A stretch of DNA of 59,909 nucleotides from positions 1 through 59,909 of the forward strand of contig UQMB01000016.1 in NCBI GenBank assembly GCA_900541925.1. The letters run 5' to 3'. A program made the translations under genes and the position numbers. This stretch comes from an uncultured Bacteroidales bacterium (lineage in GTDB: Bacteria > Bacteroidota > Bacteroidia > Bacteroidales > UBA932). This document shows positions 41,706 through 50,123 of the stretch, in pieces; positions within the stretch are counted from its first letter, which is position 1, and the number at the start of each line of letters is the position of its first letter. Under the pieces are notes generated by a model. It searched no databases, was not told the DNA's origin, and was given only the letters and a program-made list of their open reading frames with translations.

Positions 41706-44104
41706 AAGATGAAGTCGATCACGTCCTTGATGTTCTGGACATAGTGGAACGTCAGGCCGTCGATATACACGGGCTTTATGTCCTCGATGTCCTTGCGGTT
41801 GTCCTCGGAGATGACGATCGTGTGGACTCCGGCCCTCTTGGCGGCGAGAATCTTCTCCTTGATGCCGCCCACCGGCAGCACTCTTCCCCTCAGGGTCATC
41901 TCTCCTGTCATGGCGAGGCCGTGCATCACCGCCTGTCCCCTCAGGGCTGACACCATCGAGCTTACCATGGTGATACCTGCGGACGGACCGTCCTTAGGGG
42001 TGGCGCCCTCCGGCACATGGACATGGATGTCCTTGGCGGCGAACTCCTCGGAAGTGATGTTGGCCATCTCCGGATGAGCCTTTATATATTGGTAGGCGAT
42101 GGTGGCCGACTCCTTCATCACGTCGCCGAGATTTCCGGTCATGGTCATCACTCCCTTGCCGTTGGACACGGAACTCTCCACGAAGAGAATCTCGCCTCCC
42201 ATCTGGGTCCAGGCCAGTCCTGTCACCACTCCCGGCGCCTCGTTGCCCTTCTGCTTGTCGTGGAAGGCGACCGGCAGTCCGAGATACTCCTTGAGCATGT
42301 CCTTCTTGATCACCTTAGGGCATTCTTCCGTGAGCGCTATCTTCTTGGCGCTCACGCGGGCTATCTTCGCTATCTGCTTCTCAAGTCCGCGCACGCCGGA
42401 TTCGTGGGTGTACTGGTCTATGATCTCCGCGAGGGCCGGCTTGTCGATCTTGAGGGTGCCCTTGGCTATACCATGCTCCTCCAGCTGCTTAGGCACCAGG
42501 AACTTCTTGGCGATCTCCATCTTCTCCTCGGCGAGGTAGCCGGTGACATTGATCACCTCCATACGGTCGAGCAGGGCCGGCTGTATCGGCGAGATGCTGT
42601 TGGCTGTCGTGATGAAGAGCACATTGCTCAGGTCGTAGTCGAGATCGAGATAGTTGTCGTGGAACGCTCCGTTCTGCTCCGGGTCGAGAGCCTCCAGCAG
42701 CGCTGATGACGGGTCGCCCTTGAAGTCGGAGCTGAGCTTGTCGATCTCGTCGAGGACTATCACAGGGTTGGAGGTGCCGGCACGGGCGATTCCGTTGAGG
42801 ATACGGCCCGGCAGCGCGCCCACGTAAGTCTTGCGGTGTCCGCGGATCTCAGCCTCGTCGTGCATGCCTCCGAGGGCGATGCGGACATATTTGCGTCCGA
42901 GCGCCTTGGCTACTGACTTGCCGAGGGAGGTCTTGCCGACTCCCGGAGGGCCGTAGAGGCAGAGGATAGGGGATTTCATGTTGCCCTTCAGCTTCAGCAC
43001 GGCCAGATACTCGATGATCCTGTCCTTGACGGTGTCCAGCCCGTAGTGGTCGTGGTCGAGCACCTTCTGGGCGTGGTTCAGGTCGAGGTTGTCCTTGCTC
43101 ATCTCTCCCCACGGCAGCTGGAGCATGAACTCCAGGTAGTTGTACTGCACGCTGTAGTCAGGGGAGGACGGGTTGTATTTCTCCAGTTTGGCGAGCTCCT
43201 TGTTGAAGACCTCGGCGATCTCCTCGGGCCACTTCTTCTTGGCGGCCTTCTCCCTGAAGCGGTCGAACTCCTCGGCATCGTCCATTCCGAGCTCTTCCTG
43301 GATGGTGCGCAGCTGGTTGTTGAGGTAGTATTCCCTCTGCTGCTGGTCCATCTCGCTCTTGACCTTCTGGTTGATCTCCTGCTTTATCTTCATCAGCTCG
43401 ATCTGCACGTTGAGCATCGAGAGGAGCTTGAGACCGCGGACCTTGACGTCGTCGTATTCGAGCAGGCCCATCTTCGTCTCGAAGTTCTCCACGTCGATAG
43501 TGGTGGCGATGAAGTTCACGAGGAAGCGGAAGTCGTCTATCGCCTTGACGGCGCCGATGGTCTCGCGGGTGCCGAGGTTGGACGAGCGGAGTATGTTGAT
43601 CGCCTTGTCCTTGAGGGCTTCGCCGATTGCCTTTATGTCAGTGCTGTGGTTGTCCTCCTTCAGCACATCGTCGAGATAGTGCACCTTGGCGGTGATATAT
43701 GGCTCGTATCCGAGCACTCCGTCCAGCTCAAGACGCTTGAAAGCCTGCAGGATGGCGGTCACGGTGCCGTCCGGCATCTCCAGGGTCTTGATAATCTTGC
43801 ACACTGAGCCGTAGCGGAAAAGATCCTCTTCCTGAGGCTCTTCCACCATGACGTCCTCCTGCGGCACGGCGCCGATGAAGAATCCTCCCTTCTCGGCGTC
43901 CTGGATGAGTTTCATGGACTTCTCGCGTCCTATCGTGACAGGGTAGATGGACCCCGGGAACAGCACCGCATTGCGCAAAGCCAGAATCGGCAGCACATCA
44001 GGCAGTTCCGTCTCGTCAAACTTCATGGCTCCCTCGCCCTGGAGCACCGGTATGATGCTTACTTCCGCTCCGGACGGGAAAGTGATTTTCTTATCTTGTC
44101 TCAT
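41702..44104 (-). CDS. lon: ATP-dependent protease Lon
   Basis: An 800-residue LonA. N-terminal substrate domain (PDVLPILALRNAVLFPG), AAA+ module with LYGPPGVGKTSLGKSVA (Walker A) and IVLDEIDKL (Walker B), and the peptidase domain with DGPSAGI (catalytic Ser) and GGIKEKILAAKRAG (catalytic Lys). A likely -7 box (TATTTTTG on the minus strand, 44184-44177) lies 70 bases upstream. Confidence 0.96.
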   Translation of the reverse strand: MRQDKKITFPSGAEVSIIPVLQGEGAMKFDETELPDVLPILALRNAVLFPGSIYPVTIGREKSMKLIQDAEKGGFFIGAVPQEDVMVEEPQEEDLFRYGSVCKIIKTLEMPDGTVTAILQAFKRLELDGVLGYEPYITAKVHYLDDVLKEDNHSTDIKAIGEALKDKAINILRSSNLGTRETIGAVKAIDDFRFLVNFIATTIDVENFETKMGLLEYDDVKVRGLKLLSMLNVQIELMKIKQEINQKVKSEMDQQQREYYLNNQLRTIQEELGMDDAEEFDRFREKAAKKKWPEEIAEVFNKELAKLEKYNPSSPDYSVQYNYLEFMLQLPWGEMSKDNLDLNHAQKVLDHDHYGLDTVKDRIIEYLAVLKLKGNMKSPILCLYGPPGVGKTSLGKSVAKALGRKYVRIALGGMHDEAEIRGHRKTYVGALPGRILNGIARAGTSNPVIVLDEIDKLSSDFKGDPSSALLEALDPEQNGAFHDNYLDLDYDLSNVLFITTANSISPIQPALLDRMEVINVTGYLAEEKMEIAKKFLVPKQLEEHGIAKGTLKIDKPALAEIIDQYTHESGVRGLEKQIAKIARVSAKKIALTEECPKVIKKDMLKEYLGLPVAFHDKQKGNEAPGVVTGLAWTQMGGEILFVESSVSNGKGVMTMTGNLGDVMKESATIAYQYIKAHPEMANITSEEFAAKDIHVHVPEGATPKDGPSAGITMVSSMVSALRGQAVMHGLAMTGEMTLRGRVLPVGGIKEKILAAKRAGVHTIVISEDNRKDIEDIKPVYIDGLTFHYVQNIKDVIDFIF

Positions 44105-44205
44105 AATTCTGTCAATTTGTCAGTTTTTGTTGCGGCTAAATCCGGTCTGACATTATAGTCAATCTCTATGCCACTGCAAAAATAGCAACTAATGTCAGAA
44201 CTATT

Positions 44206-44235
44206 TTGAATAATGAAAAAAATAATATATTTTTG
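44206..44235 (+). promoter_or_regulatory. Promoter of the HU gene
   Basis: TTG at 44206, 19 bases, TATTTTTG at 44228-44235; 45 bases of leader, AT-rich. Confidence 0.75.
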
Positions 44236-44280
44236 CACTCCAAACTTTTCGAAAATTATTGAAAATTAAATATTAAGACA

Positions 44281-44559
44281 ATGACTAAAGCAGAAATCGT
44301 TAACGAGGTTGCCAAATCTACCGGCATCGAGAAGGTTACGGTGCAGACTGTTGTGGAAGCCACAATGGAGAGCATCAAATCATCAATTATCAAGGGTAAC
44401 CCTGTTTACCTGCGTGGTTTCGGCAGCTTCATCATCAAGCATCGCGCTCAGAAGGCTGCCCGCAACATCACCAAGCAGACGACAATGACCATCCCTGCAC
44501 ACGACATCCCGGCATTCAAGCCGTCCAAGTCATTCGTCGCTGCAGTAAAGACCAAATAA
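44281..44559 (+). CDS. HU-family DNA-binding protein
   Basis: A 92-residue HU/IHF protein: MTKAEIVNEVAKSTGIEK at the start, the GFGSFIIKHRAQKAARN arm region and the PAFKPSKSF end. It is a nucleoid protein of normal length, unlike the long HU-CCDC81 protein at 1499. Confidence 0.93.
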   Translation: MTKAEIVNEVAKSTGIEKVTVQTVVEATMESIKSSIIKGNPVYLRGFGSFIIKHRAQKAARNITKQTTMTIPAHDIPAFKPSKSFVAAVKTK

Positions 44560-44568
44560 TCATTAAAT

Positions 44569-44658
44569 ATGCCAAACGGAAAGAAGCATAAGAGACATAA
44601 GATGTCAACGCACAAGCGTAAGAAGCGCTTGCGTCTGAACAGACATAAGAAGAAGTAG
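44569..44658 (+). CDS. Mini ribosomal protein of the AURKAIP1/COX24 (bS22/mS38-like) family
   Basis: A 29-residue, extremely basic peptide (MPNGKKHKRHKMSTHKRKKR and then LRLNRHKKK), below the size limit of most gene finders. It matches the short AURKAIP1/COX24-domain proteins of Bacteroidota, related to mS38/bS22 of the small ribosomal subunit. It begins nine bases after the HU stop and is followed by a terminator. Confidence 0.85.
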   Translation: MPNGKKHKRHKMSTHKRKKRLRLNRHKKK

Positions 44659-44663
44659 TCGAG

Positions 44664-44696
44664 AAAAGCCTGACGGGAGATCCGGCGGGCTTTTTT
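44664..44696 (+). terminator. Terminator after HU and the mini ribosomal gene
   Basis: GCCtgaCGG pairs with CCGgcGGGC around GAGAT, with A4 before and T6 after. It lies directly ahead of rng. Confidence 0.75.
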
Positions 44697-44704
44697 AGTG
44701 ATTG

Positions 44705-46273
44705 ATGCAAATGGAAAACACCGCGAAAACAGAAAAAGATCTGGTGGTCGACGCCTCGGCCTCGGAAGTCCGGATAGCCTTGATGGAGAACCATCGGCTG
44801 ATCGAACTTGACAGAGAGTCAACCAAGGATCACGGCTTCTCGGTAGGTGATGTCTATCTTGGCAGAGTCAAGAAGATTCTCCCTGCCCTGAACGCTGCTT
44901 TCGTGGACATAGGTGACAGCAAGGAGGCTTTCATCCACTATCTTGACCTCGGACTGTATTTCACCGCGTTCGACACGTTCGTCCGCGAGAGCAACCCCAA
45001 CAAGAATCTCGGGGAGCTCTATTCCAAGATCAAGACAGGGCCGGTCCTCGCCAAAGAGGGCCGCATCGAAGACCACCTCAAGCCCGGGCAGATGATCATC
45101 GCCCAGATTGTCAAGGAGCCTATCTCCACCAAAGGATCCCGGCTGACAGCGGAGATTTCATTGGCAGGACGCAACATTGTACTGCTCCCTTTCGCAGAGA
45201 AAGTGAGCGTTTCCCAGAAGATCTCCTCCCGCGAGGAGAAAAAGAGACTTGAAGTCCTGGTGCGCAGCATTCTGCCGCACAACTACGGCGCCATCATCCG
45301 CACGGCTGCGGAGGACAAGAACGCCGCGGTGCTTGTGGCCGAACTCCGCTCTCTGATAGAGAAGTGGGAGGGTTCGTGGAAACGGATCGCGGCGTCGAAG
45401 GGCGTCAAACTGCTCTTCACCGAGTACGACAGGACCACGGCGACCATCCGCGACCTTTTCAACGAGACATTCTCCAATGTCTATGTGAACGATCCCAAGA
45501 TCTATGATGAGGTGCGGCGCTACGTGTCGCTCATCTCCCCGGACAGGGAGAAGATAGTCAAGCTCTATGAAGGCAAGGAGCCGATATTCGACCATTTCGA
45601 GGTGTCGCGCCAGATCAAGAGCTCATTCGGCAAGATCGTGCCGATGAAGCAGGGCGCTTACCTGGTGATCGAGACGACAGAGGCTCTCAATGTGATCGAT
45701 GTCAACAGCGGCATCAGGGCCAAGACCAATGACCAGGAAGAGAACACCTTCGAGGTCAACAAGATTGCGGCGGAAGAGATTGCCCGCCAGCTTCGCCTCC
45801 GTGATATGGGAGGCATCGTCATAGTCGATTTCATCGACATGGACAAGGCTGAGCACCGCAATGAGCTCTTCAAGTATATGAGGGACCTTATGGAGTCGGA
45901 CAGGGCCAAGCACAATGTCCTGCCTCTTACCAAGTTCGGCCTCATGCAGCTCACCCGCCAGCGCATACGCCCCGTGACCGAGATAGACACCGCGGAGAAA
46001 TGCCCTCTGTGCCACGGCACCGGCAAGATCACCTCTACGGCCGTCATTGACGAGCAGATAGAGAGGGTCCTGGCCGACTTCGTGGAGAAGGGCGGAAAGA
46101 CATTTACGCTCAAGGTCAGCCCTATCCTGGGCGCGTACCTGAGCCGCGGATTCAATTCTTTTGTCCGCAAGTGGAAACGCAAGTACAAATGCAAGCTGGA
46201 GATTGTCGAAGACAACGACTTCAGCATCCTGCAATATGAATTCTATGATGAAAAAGGAAAGGCTCTCAATTGA
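44705..46273 (+). CDS. rng: Ribonuclease G/E family endoribonuclease
   Basis: A 522-residue RNase G: an S1-like domain (VYLGRVKKILPALNAAFVDIG), catalytic core (VIDVNSGIRA, IVIVDFIDM, both with Mg-binding Asp) and the zinc-link CPLCHGTGK. There is no RNase E-type C-terminal scaffold. The start is ATG 44705, though 44711 is possible; no leader to speak of lies between the terminator and the gene. The stop lies inside a perfect 36-bp palindrome. Confidence 0.94.
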   Translation: MQMENTAKTEKDLVVDASASEVRIALMENHRLIELDRESTKDHGFSVGDVYLGRVKKILPALNAAFVDIGDSKEAFIHYLDLGLYFTAFDTFVRESNPNKNLGELYSKIKTGPVLAKEGRIEDHLKPGQMIIAQIVKEPISTKGSRLTAEISLAGRNIVLLPFAEKVSVSQKISSREEKKRLEVLVRSILPHNYGAIIRTAAEDKNAAVLVAELRSLIEKWEGSWKRIAASKGVKLLFTEYDRTTATIRDLFNETFSNVYVNDPKIYDEVRRYVSLISPDREKIVKLYEGKEPIFDHFEVSRQIKSSFGKIVPMKQGAYLVIETTEALNVIDVNSGIRAKTNDQEENTFEVNKIAAEEIARQLRLRDMGGIVIVDFIDMDKAEHRNELFKYMRDLMESDRAKHNVLPLTKFGLMQLTRQRIRPVTEIDTAEKCPLCHGTGKITSTAVIDEQIERVLADFVEKGGKTFTLKVSPILGAYLSRGFNSFVRKWKRKYKCKLEIVEDNDFSILQYEFYDEKGKALN

Positions 46274-46287
46274 GAGCCTTTCCTTTT
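46252..46287. terminator. Perfect 36-bp palindrome overlapping the end of rng
   Basis: AAAAGGAAAGGCTCTCAA is followed at once by its exact reverse complement, ending in TTTT. The rng stop (46271-46273) is inside it. Works as a terminator in either direction. Confidence 0.75.
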
Positions 46288-46453
46288 GCGCTTGCTGCGC
46301 AAGCGCAATCTTCTCAACCCCAGTCTGCTGTCGCAGACAGCCCCTTTCAGGGGCATGCCGGCTCGGCGAGCCTTCGCCGGTCGTCTTCGCTGCTCGTTTG
46401 CTTTGCAAACTTGCTGACGCTCCGCCGCGTCGCTGACGCGACCATTTGGGAGG
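46288..46453. repeat. Cluster of short-loop hairpins between direct repeats
   Basis: At least six consecutive inverted repeats with loops of mostly three to four bases: TTGCGCTTGC/GCAAGCGCAA, GTCTGC/GCAGAC, GCCCCT/AGGGGC, GGCTC/GAGCC, GTTTGC/GCAAAC and GCGTC/GACGC. The block is bounded by direct repeats of GCCTTTCCTTTT (46276-46287 and 46454-46465). No gene on either strand. Confidence 0.6.
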
Positions 46454-46471
46454 GCCTTTCCTTTTCAGAAT

Positions 46472-47638
46472 CTATTCGTAGTCGCCGGCGGGGTGTTTGA
46501 CGTCCCTTACCGCGACATCCCACACCTTGCAGCACAGGTCCTTGCCGTCAGGCCCCTCCACATAGAGGGTCACGACATAGCGGGCGTTGTCCTTGGCGTA
46601 TTCGTGCACAGGGTTCTGCTCGGTGGAGGTGGTGCCGTCACCGAAGTCCCATTTCCATGAAGTGATGTTACCGTAACTGCGGTCGCGGAAGGCCACGAGC
46701 CTGCTGTGGTCTATGACCTCGTGCGTCCAGGCGGCCTCGACAGGCTTGCGGAACTGTGCCTCGAGAGGCATCAGGGTGAAGAGGCGCTGCATGGAGGCGT
46801 TGCCGAACATCCTGTGATGCTTGGAGAGGTTCCAGAATCCGTTGTTGCCGCGACCTCCGTCGTAGTCGATCACGGCCCAGCAGAGACCGATCTTCTTGCC
46901 CTCGTAGAGCCTGCTCTCCGTCGAGTGTGCCGGTCCGTCCGGGCTGGCGAAGTCGAACGGGGTGATGTAGAACTCGAACTTCAGCGTGCCGCTCTCGCCG
47001 TGCTTGAAGTCGTAGCTGTAGGCGTAGTTGGCGTAAGGGAGCTCCTTGAGCCACTGCTGGGTGCCCCAGACCATGGTCCAGGACTTGCCCGGGGTAGGAG
47101 GGGTCATGATGTGGTAGTTCTGCGCATGCACGTTCTGGAGCTGGAAGAATGCGTCAAAGCGGCTGAGCACCTCGTCGTTGAGGCGGAACTCGTCGATGTG
47201 CGGGCCTCCGGAGAGGTCTCCGTCCACCACTATCTCGAAGGTGTCGTTGCGCAGGCCAAGCTGGTCGAAGTCCCAGTAGTCATCGTAGGCTTCGTAATAG
47301 AAATACAGGCGGTTGAGGCCGTCGACCCAGCCGACCTTGACCTTGATGTCCAGGGTGGACTTGTCGATGCCCTTGTGCTTGCCGCTGTCGTCCCACATCT
47401 CTTCCATGGGGACGGTGTAGCTTTCCGGCACGATGTCCCAGTCGGAGAACTCCCCGTCTATGCGGGGAATCTGGTTCTTCGGGAACTGGAAGACCTTGAA
47501 TCCGGGTTCTGTGACCTGGACATCTATCGTCCTGCCGGGGAGCATGGTCTTGCCCTTATACGGGTTGTCCTGGGCTCCCAGCGGGATCAGGGTGAGGGCG
47601 GCGAGTGTCACCGCCATCACAGGCTTGAGCATATTCAT
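46472..47638 (-). CDS. Exported CBM9-like / PKD domain protein
   Basis: A 388-residue protein with a signal peptide (residues 1-22). Residues about 55-290 look like a CBM9-like sugar-binding domain (IDGEFSDWDIVPE opening; YFYYEAYDDYWDF). Residues about 300-375 are a PKD domain (WKWDFGDGTTSTEQNPVHEY). Its start overlaps the stop of the galactosidase gene by one base (TAATG), so the two form an operon and may act on the same glycan. Confidence 0.78.
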   Translation of the reverse strand: MNMLKPVMAVTLAALTLIPLGAQDNPYKGKTMLPGRTIDVQVTEPGFKVFQFPKNQIPRIDGEFSDWDIVPESYTVPMEEMWDDSGKHKGIDKSTLDIKVKVGWVDGLNRLYFYYEAYDDYWDFDQLGLRNDTFEIVVDGDLSGGPHIDEFRLNDEVLSRFDAFFQLQNVHAQNYHIMTPPTPGKSWTMVWGTQQWLKELPYANYAYSYDFKHGESGTLKFEFYITPFDFASPDGPAHSTESRLYEGKKIGLCWAVIDYDGGRGNNGFWNLSKHHRMFGNASMQRLFTLMPLEAQFRKPVEAAWTHEVIDHSRLVAFRDRSYGNITSWKWDFGDGTTSTEQNPVHEYAKDNARYVVTLYVEGPDGKDLCCKVWDVAVRDVKHPAGDYE

Positions 47639-49356
47639 TATTTATAGTTGTAAAGTTGCACTTTGATGAATCCCGGGTCAGGCGTGCCGAAGTTGAGGCC
47701 CTGCCCGGAGAAGCCTTCTTCCACGGCATATACGAGGTCGTAGCGGAGCTGGATCTGGTCGCCGTTGAGCCAGCGGCCCTCCACCCACTCTCCGTCCACG
47801 AACTCGCCTTCCGTTACCTTGGCGAGGCCCACGATGTCGCTTCCCTCCTTAGGGAGGAAGGTCACGCGGACATTGGATCCGAGGACGAGGTAGCTGTCCG
47901 CGCTCTCCTGGATGATGATGGCGTAGCCGATGGCGTCGGGGGCGTAGGTGCCTCCGGTGAGCTGAGGCGCCCCGCCGTTGCGGCGCCCGCTGGAGACGAG
48001 TTCGCAGCAGACCTTGTAGTCTCCGAGGAGAAGTTCTTCCTTGAGTCTCATAGGATTTGAGCCCTTGAGCCATGCGGCGCGGATGCGTCCTTCGGCCTGA
48101 GCCTCCAGAATCTGTGCGGATGCCGCGGCCGCCTTGCGGTAGAATGCGCTGAATGTGGCGTTGGAAGGGGAGAGCGCGTCCCTGTCAAGTCCGAACGGCG
48201 AGTAGCCTATGCCGCCCATCTCTCCGATGGTGAAGGCGGCGTTGGCCGCTCCCTGCTGTCCGGCGCGGGATTCAGGCACGAAGACCGGATTGCCGCTGCG
48301 GGAATACATCCTGAGTATTCCTGGGTAGTCAGTGAGGTAGATGTCCGGAGAGAGCATGTCGATGGCGGGAGCCGCCGCTCTCCAGATGTCGTGGTTCTGC
48401 GCCTGAGGGCCGCCTGACGGGTAGTTGCCCGGGCGGGTGTCCTCCGGCTGGACTATCCACGCGTTGACGAAGGTCGGCAGGTTGTACTCCGCCTTGCCGG
48501 CTGCGGATACAGTGTTCAGGTATGAGGCGTAGTTCCAGGCCATGAAGATCTCGTCGGTGCGGTCGTTCTTCCCGAAGACTTCCTCCCAGGTGCCGGATGT
48601 CCTGAAGTTGCTGTGTTTCCAGGCGGAGAGTGTCTCCGGAAGCAGGGACTCCTTGTGCTCGACGAGGTACTTCATCAGCTGCTCCGGCACCGCTCCCGCG
48701 ATGGCCTTGTTGGCTGCCGGGCAGTAGTCGCGGGTGTAGCCGTGCAGGCCGACCTCGTTCTCCATCTGGATCATTATGACCGTCTGCTCTTCCGAGTCGA
48801 TCTCCTTGATGTGCCGCATCATGGCCGCGTAGGCTTTGCCGTCGGCCTCGGCCGTAGCTGCCCCGAGGGTGCTGAGTATAGGGAGCGTCTTGCCGTCCTT
48901 GGTGAGGGCTGACGGGAAGCGGGCGGCGTCTTTCTTGACCCATACGGGGTGATAGCTGCTCACGCCGTTCTTCCAGCTTCCGAACCAGAGCAGGGCGAGC
49001 TTCATGTCGTGGGCCCTGGCATCGGTGATGAGGTCATCGACCACTGTGAAATCAAATTTCCCTTCCTGAGGCTCCGTCTGCTCCCAGCTTACTACGGCGA
49101 GGACGGTGTTGATGCCGGCCTGCTTGAGGGCGTCCCAGTGCGGGACCATATACGCCCTGCTGGATGAGGAGGAGTTCATGAGTTCGCAGGAGAGTGCCAG
49201 ATACGGCTTTCCCTTGACTATGAGTTGTGTGACATCGCCTCTCTTCTCAAGGTGAGGGGCGGGTGCTGATGCGGTGGATGGCTTGTCTGCCGGCTGCGTG
49301 CACGCGGCCAGAGCCAGCGCGGAGGCGCAGAGTGTGGTAATTAATTGTTTAGTCAT
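47638..49356 (-). CDS. GH35-type beta-galactosidase lipoprotein (DUF5597)
   Basis: A 572-residue protein. Lipoprotein signal with ALAAC. The TIM barrel has GH35 features: GINTVLAVVSWEQTEPQEGKFDF and IQMENEVG (catalytic acid Glu); a second Glu is expected in FVPES. The C-terminal 140 residues fit DUF5597, typical of this GH35 subgroup. Lipid anchoring places it on a membrane surface facing glycan. No SusC/SusD genes adjoin, so this is not a full polysaccharide utilisation locus. Confidence 0.85.
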   Translation of the reverse strand: MTKQLITTLCASALALAACTQPADKPSTASAPAPHLEKRGDVTQLIVKGKPYLALSCELMNSSSSSRAYMVPHWDALKQAGINTVLAVVSWEQTEPQEGKFDFTVVDDLITDARAHDMKLALLWFGSWKNGVSSYHPVWVKKDAARFPSALTKDGKTLPILSTLGAATAEADGKAYAAMMRHIKEIDSEEQTVIMIQMENEVGLHGYTRDYCPAANKAIAGAVPEQLMKYLVEHKESLLPETLSAWKHSNFRTSGTWEEVFGKNDRTDEIFMAWNYASYLNTVSAAGKAEYNLPTFVNAWIVQPEDTRPGNYPSGGPQAQNHDIWRAAAPAIDMLSPDIYLTDYPGILRMYSRSGNPVFVPESRAGQQGAANAAFTIGEMGGIGYSPFGLDRDALSPSNATFSAFYRKAAAASAQILEAQAEGRIRAAWLKGSNPMRLKEELLLGDYKVCCELVSSGRRNGGAPQLTGGTYAPDAIGYAIIIQESADSYLVLGSNVRVTFLPKEGSDIVGLAKVTEGEFVDGEWVEGRWLNGDQIQLRYDLVYAVEEGFSGQGLNFGTPDPGFIKVQLYNYK

Positions 49357-49403
49357 ATTGTAGTTTTAGTTCGATAAAGATACGGATATTTTTCGATAAG
49401 CTC

Positions 49404-49433
49404 TTGCATGGAATGAAATTATTCGTATCTTTG
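49404..49433 (+). promoter_or_regulatory. Promoter of the rubrerythrin gene
   Basis: TTG at 49404, 19 bases, TATCTTTG at 49426-49433; leader of about 35 bases. Confidence 0.75.
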
Positions 49434-49474
49434 CAATACATACAATTTAGAATAATTCAAAATTAGAAGCGATT

Positions 49475-50026
49475 ATGATCAAGAAGTTCAGATGTACCGT
49501 TTGCGGTTATGTATATGAGGGTGAGAATCCTCCCGCAGAGTGTCCGGTTTGCCATGCAAAGGCGGACAAGTTTGTTGAAATCAAGGAAGACGATGAGAAG
49601 TGGGCCTGCGAGCACAAGCTCGGAGACGGCCAGGTGGAGGACGCCGAAGTCATGCAGGGCCTGCACGATCACTTCAGCGGTGAGTGCACGGAAGTGGGCA
49701 TGTATCTGGCGATGAGCCGTCAGGCCGAGCGCGAGGGCTATCCGGAGATTGCTGAGGCGTTCAAGCGCTACGCTTTCGAGGAGGCTGAGCATGCCGCCAA
49801 GTTCGCCGAGCTTCTCGGCGAGGTCGTGTGGGACACCAAGACCAACCTCAAGAAGCGCGCTGAGGCCGAGGCCGGTGCCTGCGAGGGCAAGCTCGCCATC
49901 GCCACCCGCGCCAAGCAGCTGGGCTACGATGCCATCCACGACACCGTGCACGAGATGGCCAAGGACGAAGCCCGCCACGGGGCAGGCTTCAAGGGTCTTT
50001 ACAAGAGGTTCTTCGGGGACAAGTAA
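49475..50026 (+). CDS. Reverse rubrerythrin
   Basis: A 183-residue protein with the rubredoxin iron centre first (CTVCGYVYEG and CPVCHAKAD, residues 7-28) and the ferritin-like di-iron domain second (two ExxH motifs, EEAEHAAKF and KDEARHGAGF). This domain order is that of reverse rubrerythrins, which reduce hydrogen peroxide and oxygen in anaerobes. Confidence 0.93.
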   Translation: MIKKFRCTVCGYVYEGENPPAECPVCHAKADKFVEIKEDDEKWACEHKLGDGQVEDAEVMQGLHDHFSGECTEVGMYLAMSRQAEREGYPEIAEAFKRYAFEEAEHAAKFAELLGEVVWDTKTNLKKRAEAEAGACEGKLAIATRAKQLGYDAIHDTVHEMAKDEARHGAGFKGLYKRFFGDK

Positions 50027-50045
50027 TTCCCGGTTCAAAAATAGC

Positions 50046-50110
50046 CGGAGGGGGCCGGTGCAGCTATGCGATGCTTTTGTGTTGAGCATAGTTGCGCCGG
50101 CCCCCTCCCG
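50046..50110. repeat. Long hairpin with conserved 16-base loop, copy 2
   Basis: The arms (about 50046-50069 and 50086-50110) pair over about 23 bp with one bulge; the top is CTATGC/GCATAG. The loop GATGCTTTTGTGTTGA (50070-50085) is identical to copy 1 at 20317. It sits between two convergent genes, where it may also stop transcription, but no U-tract follows. Confidence 0.75.
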
Positions 50111-50123
50111 TATTATATTTCTG

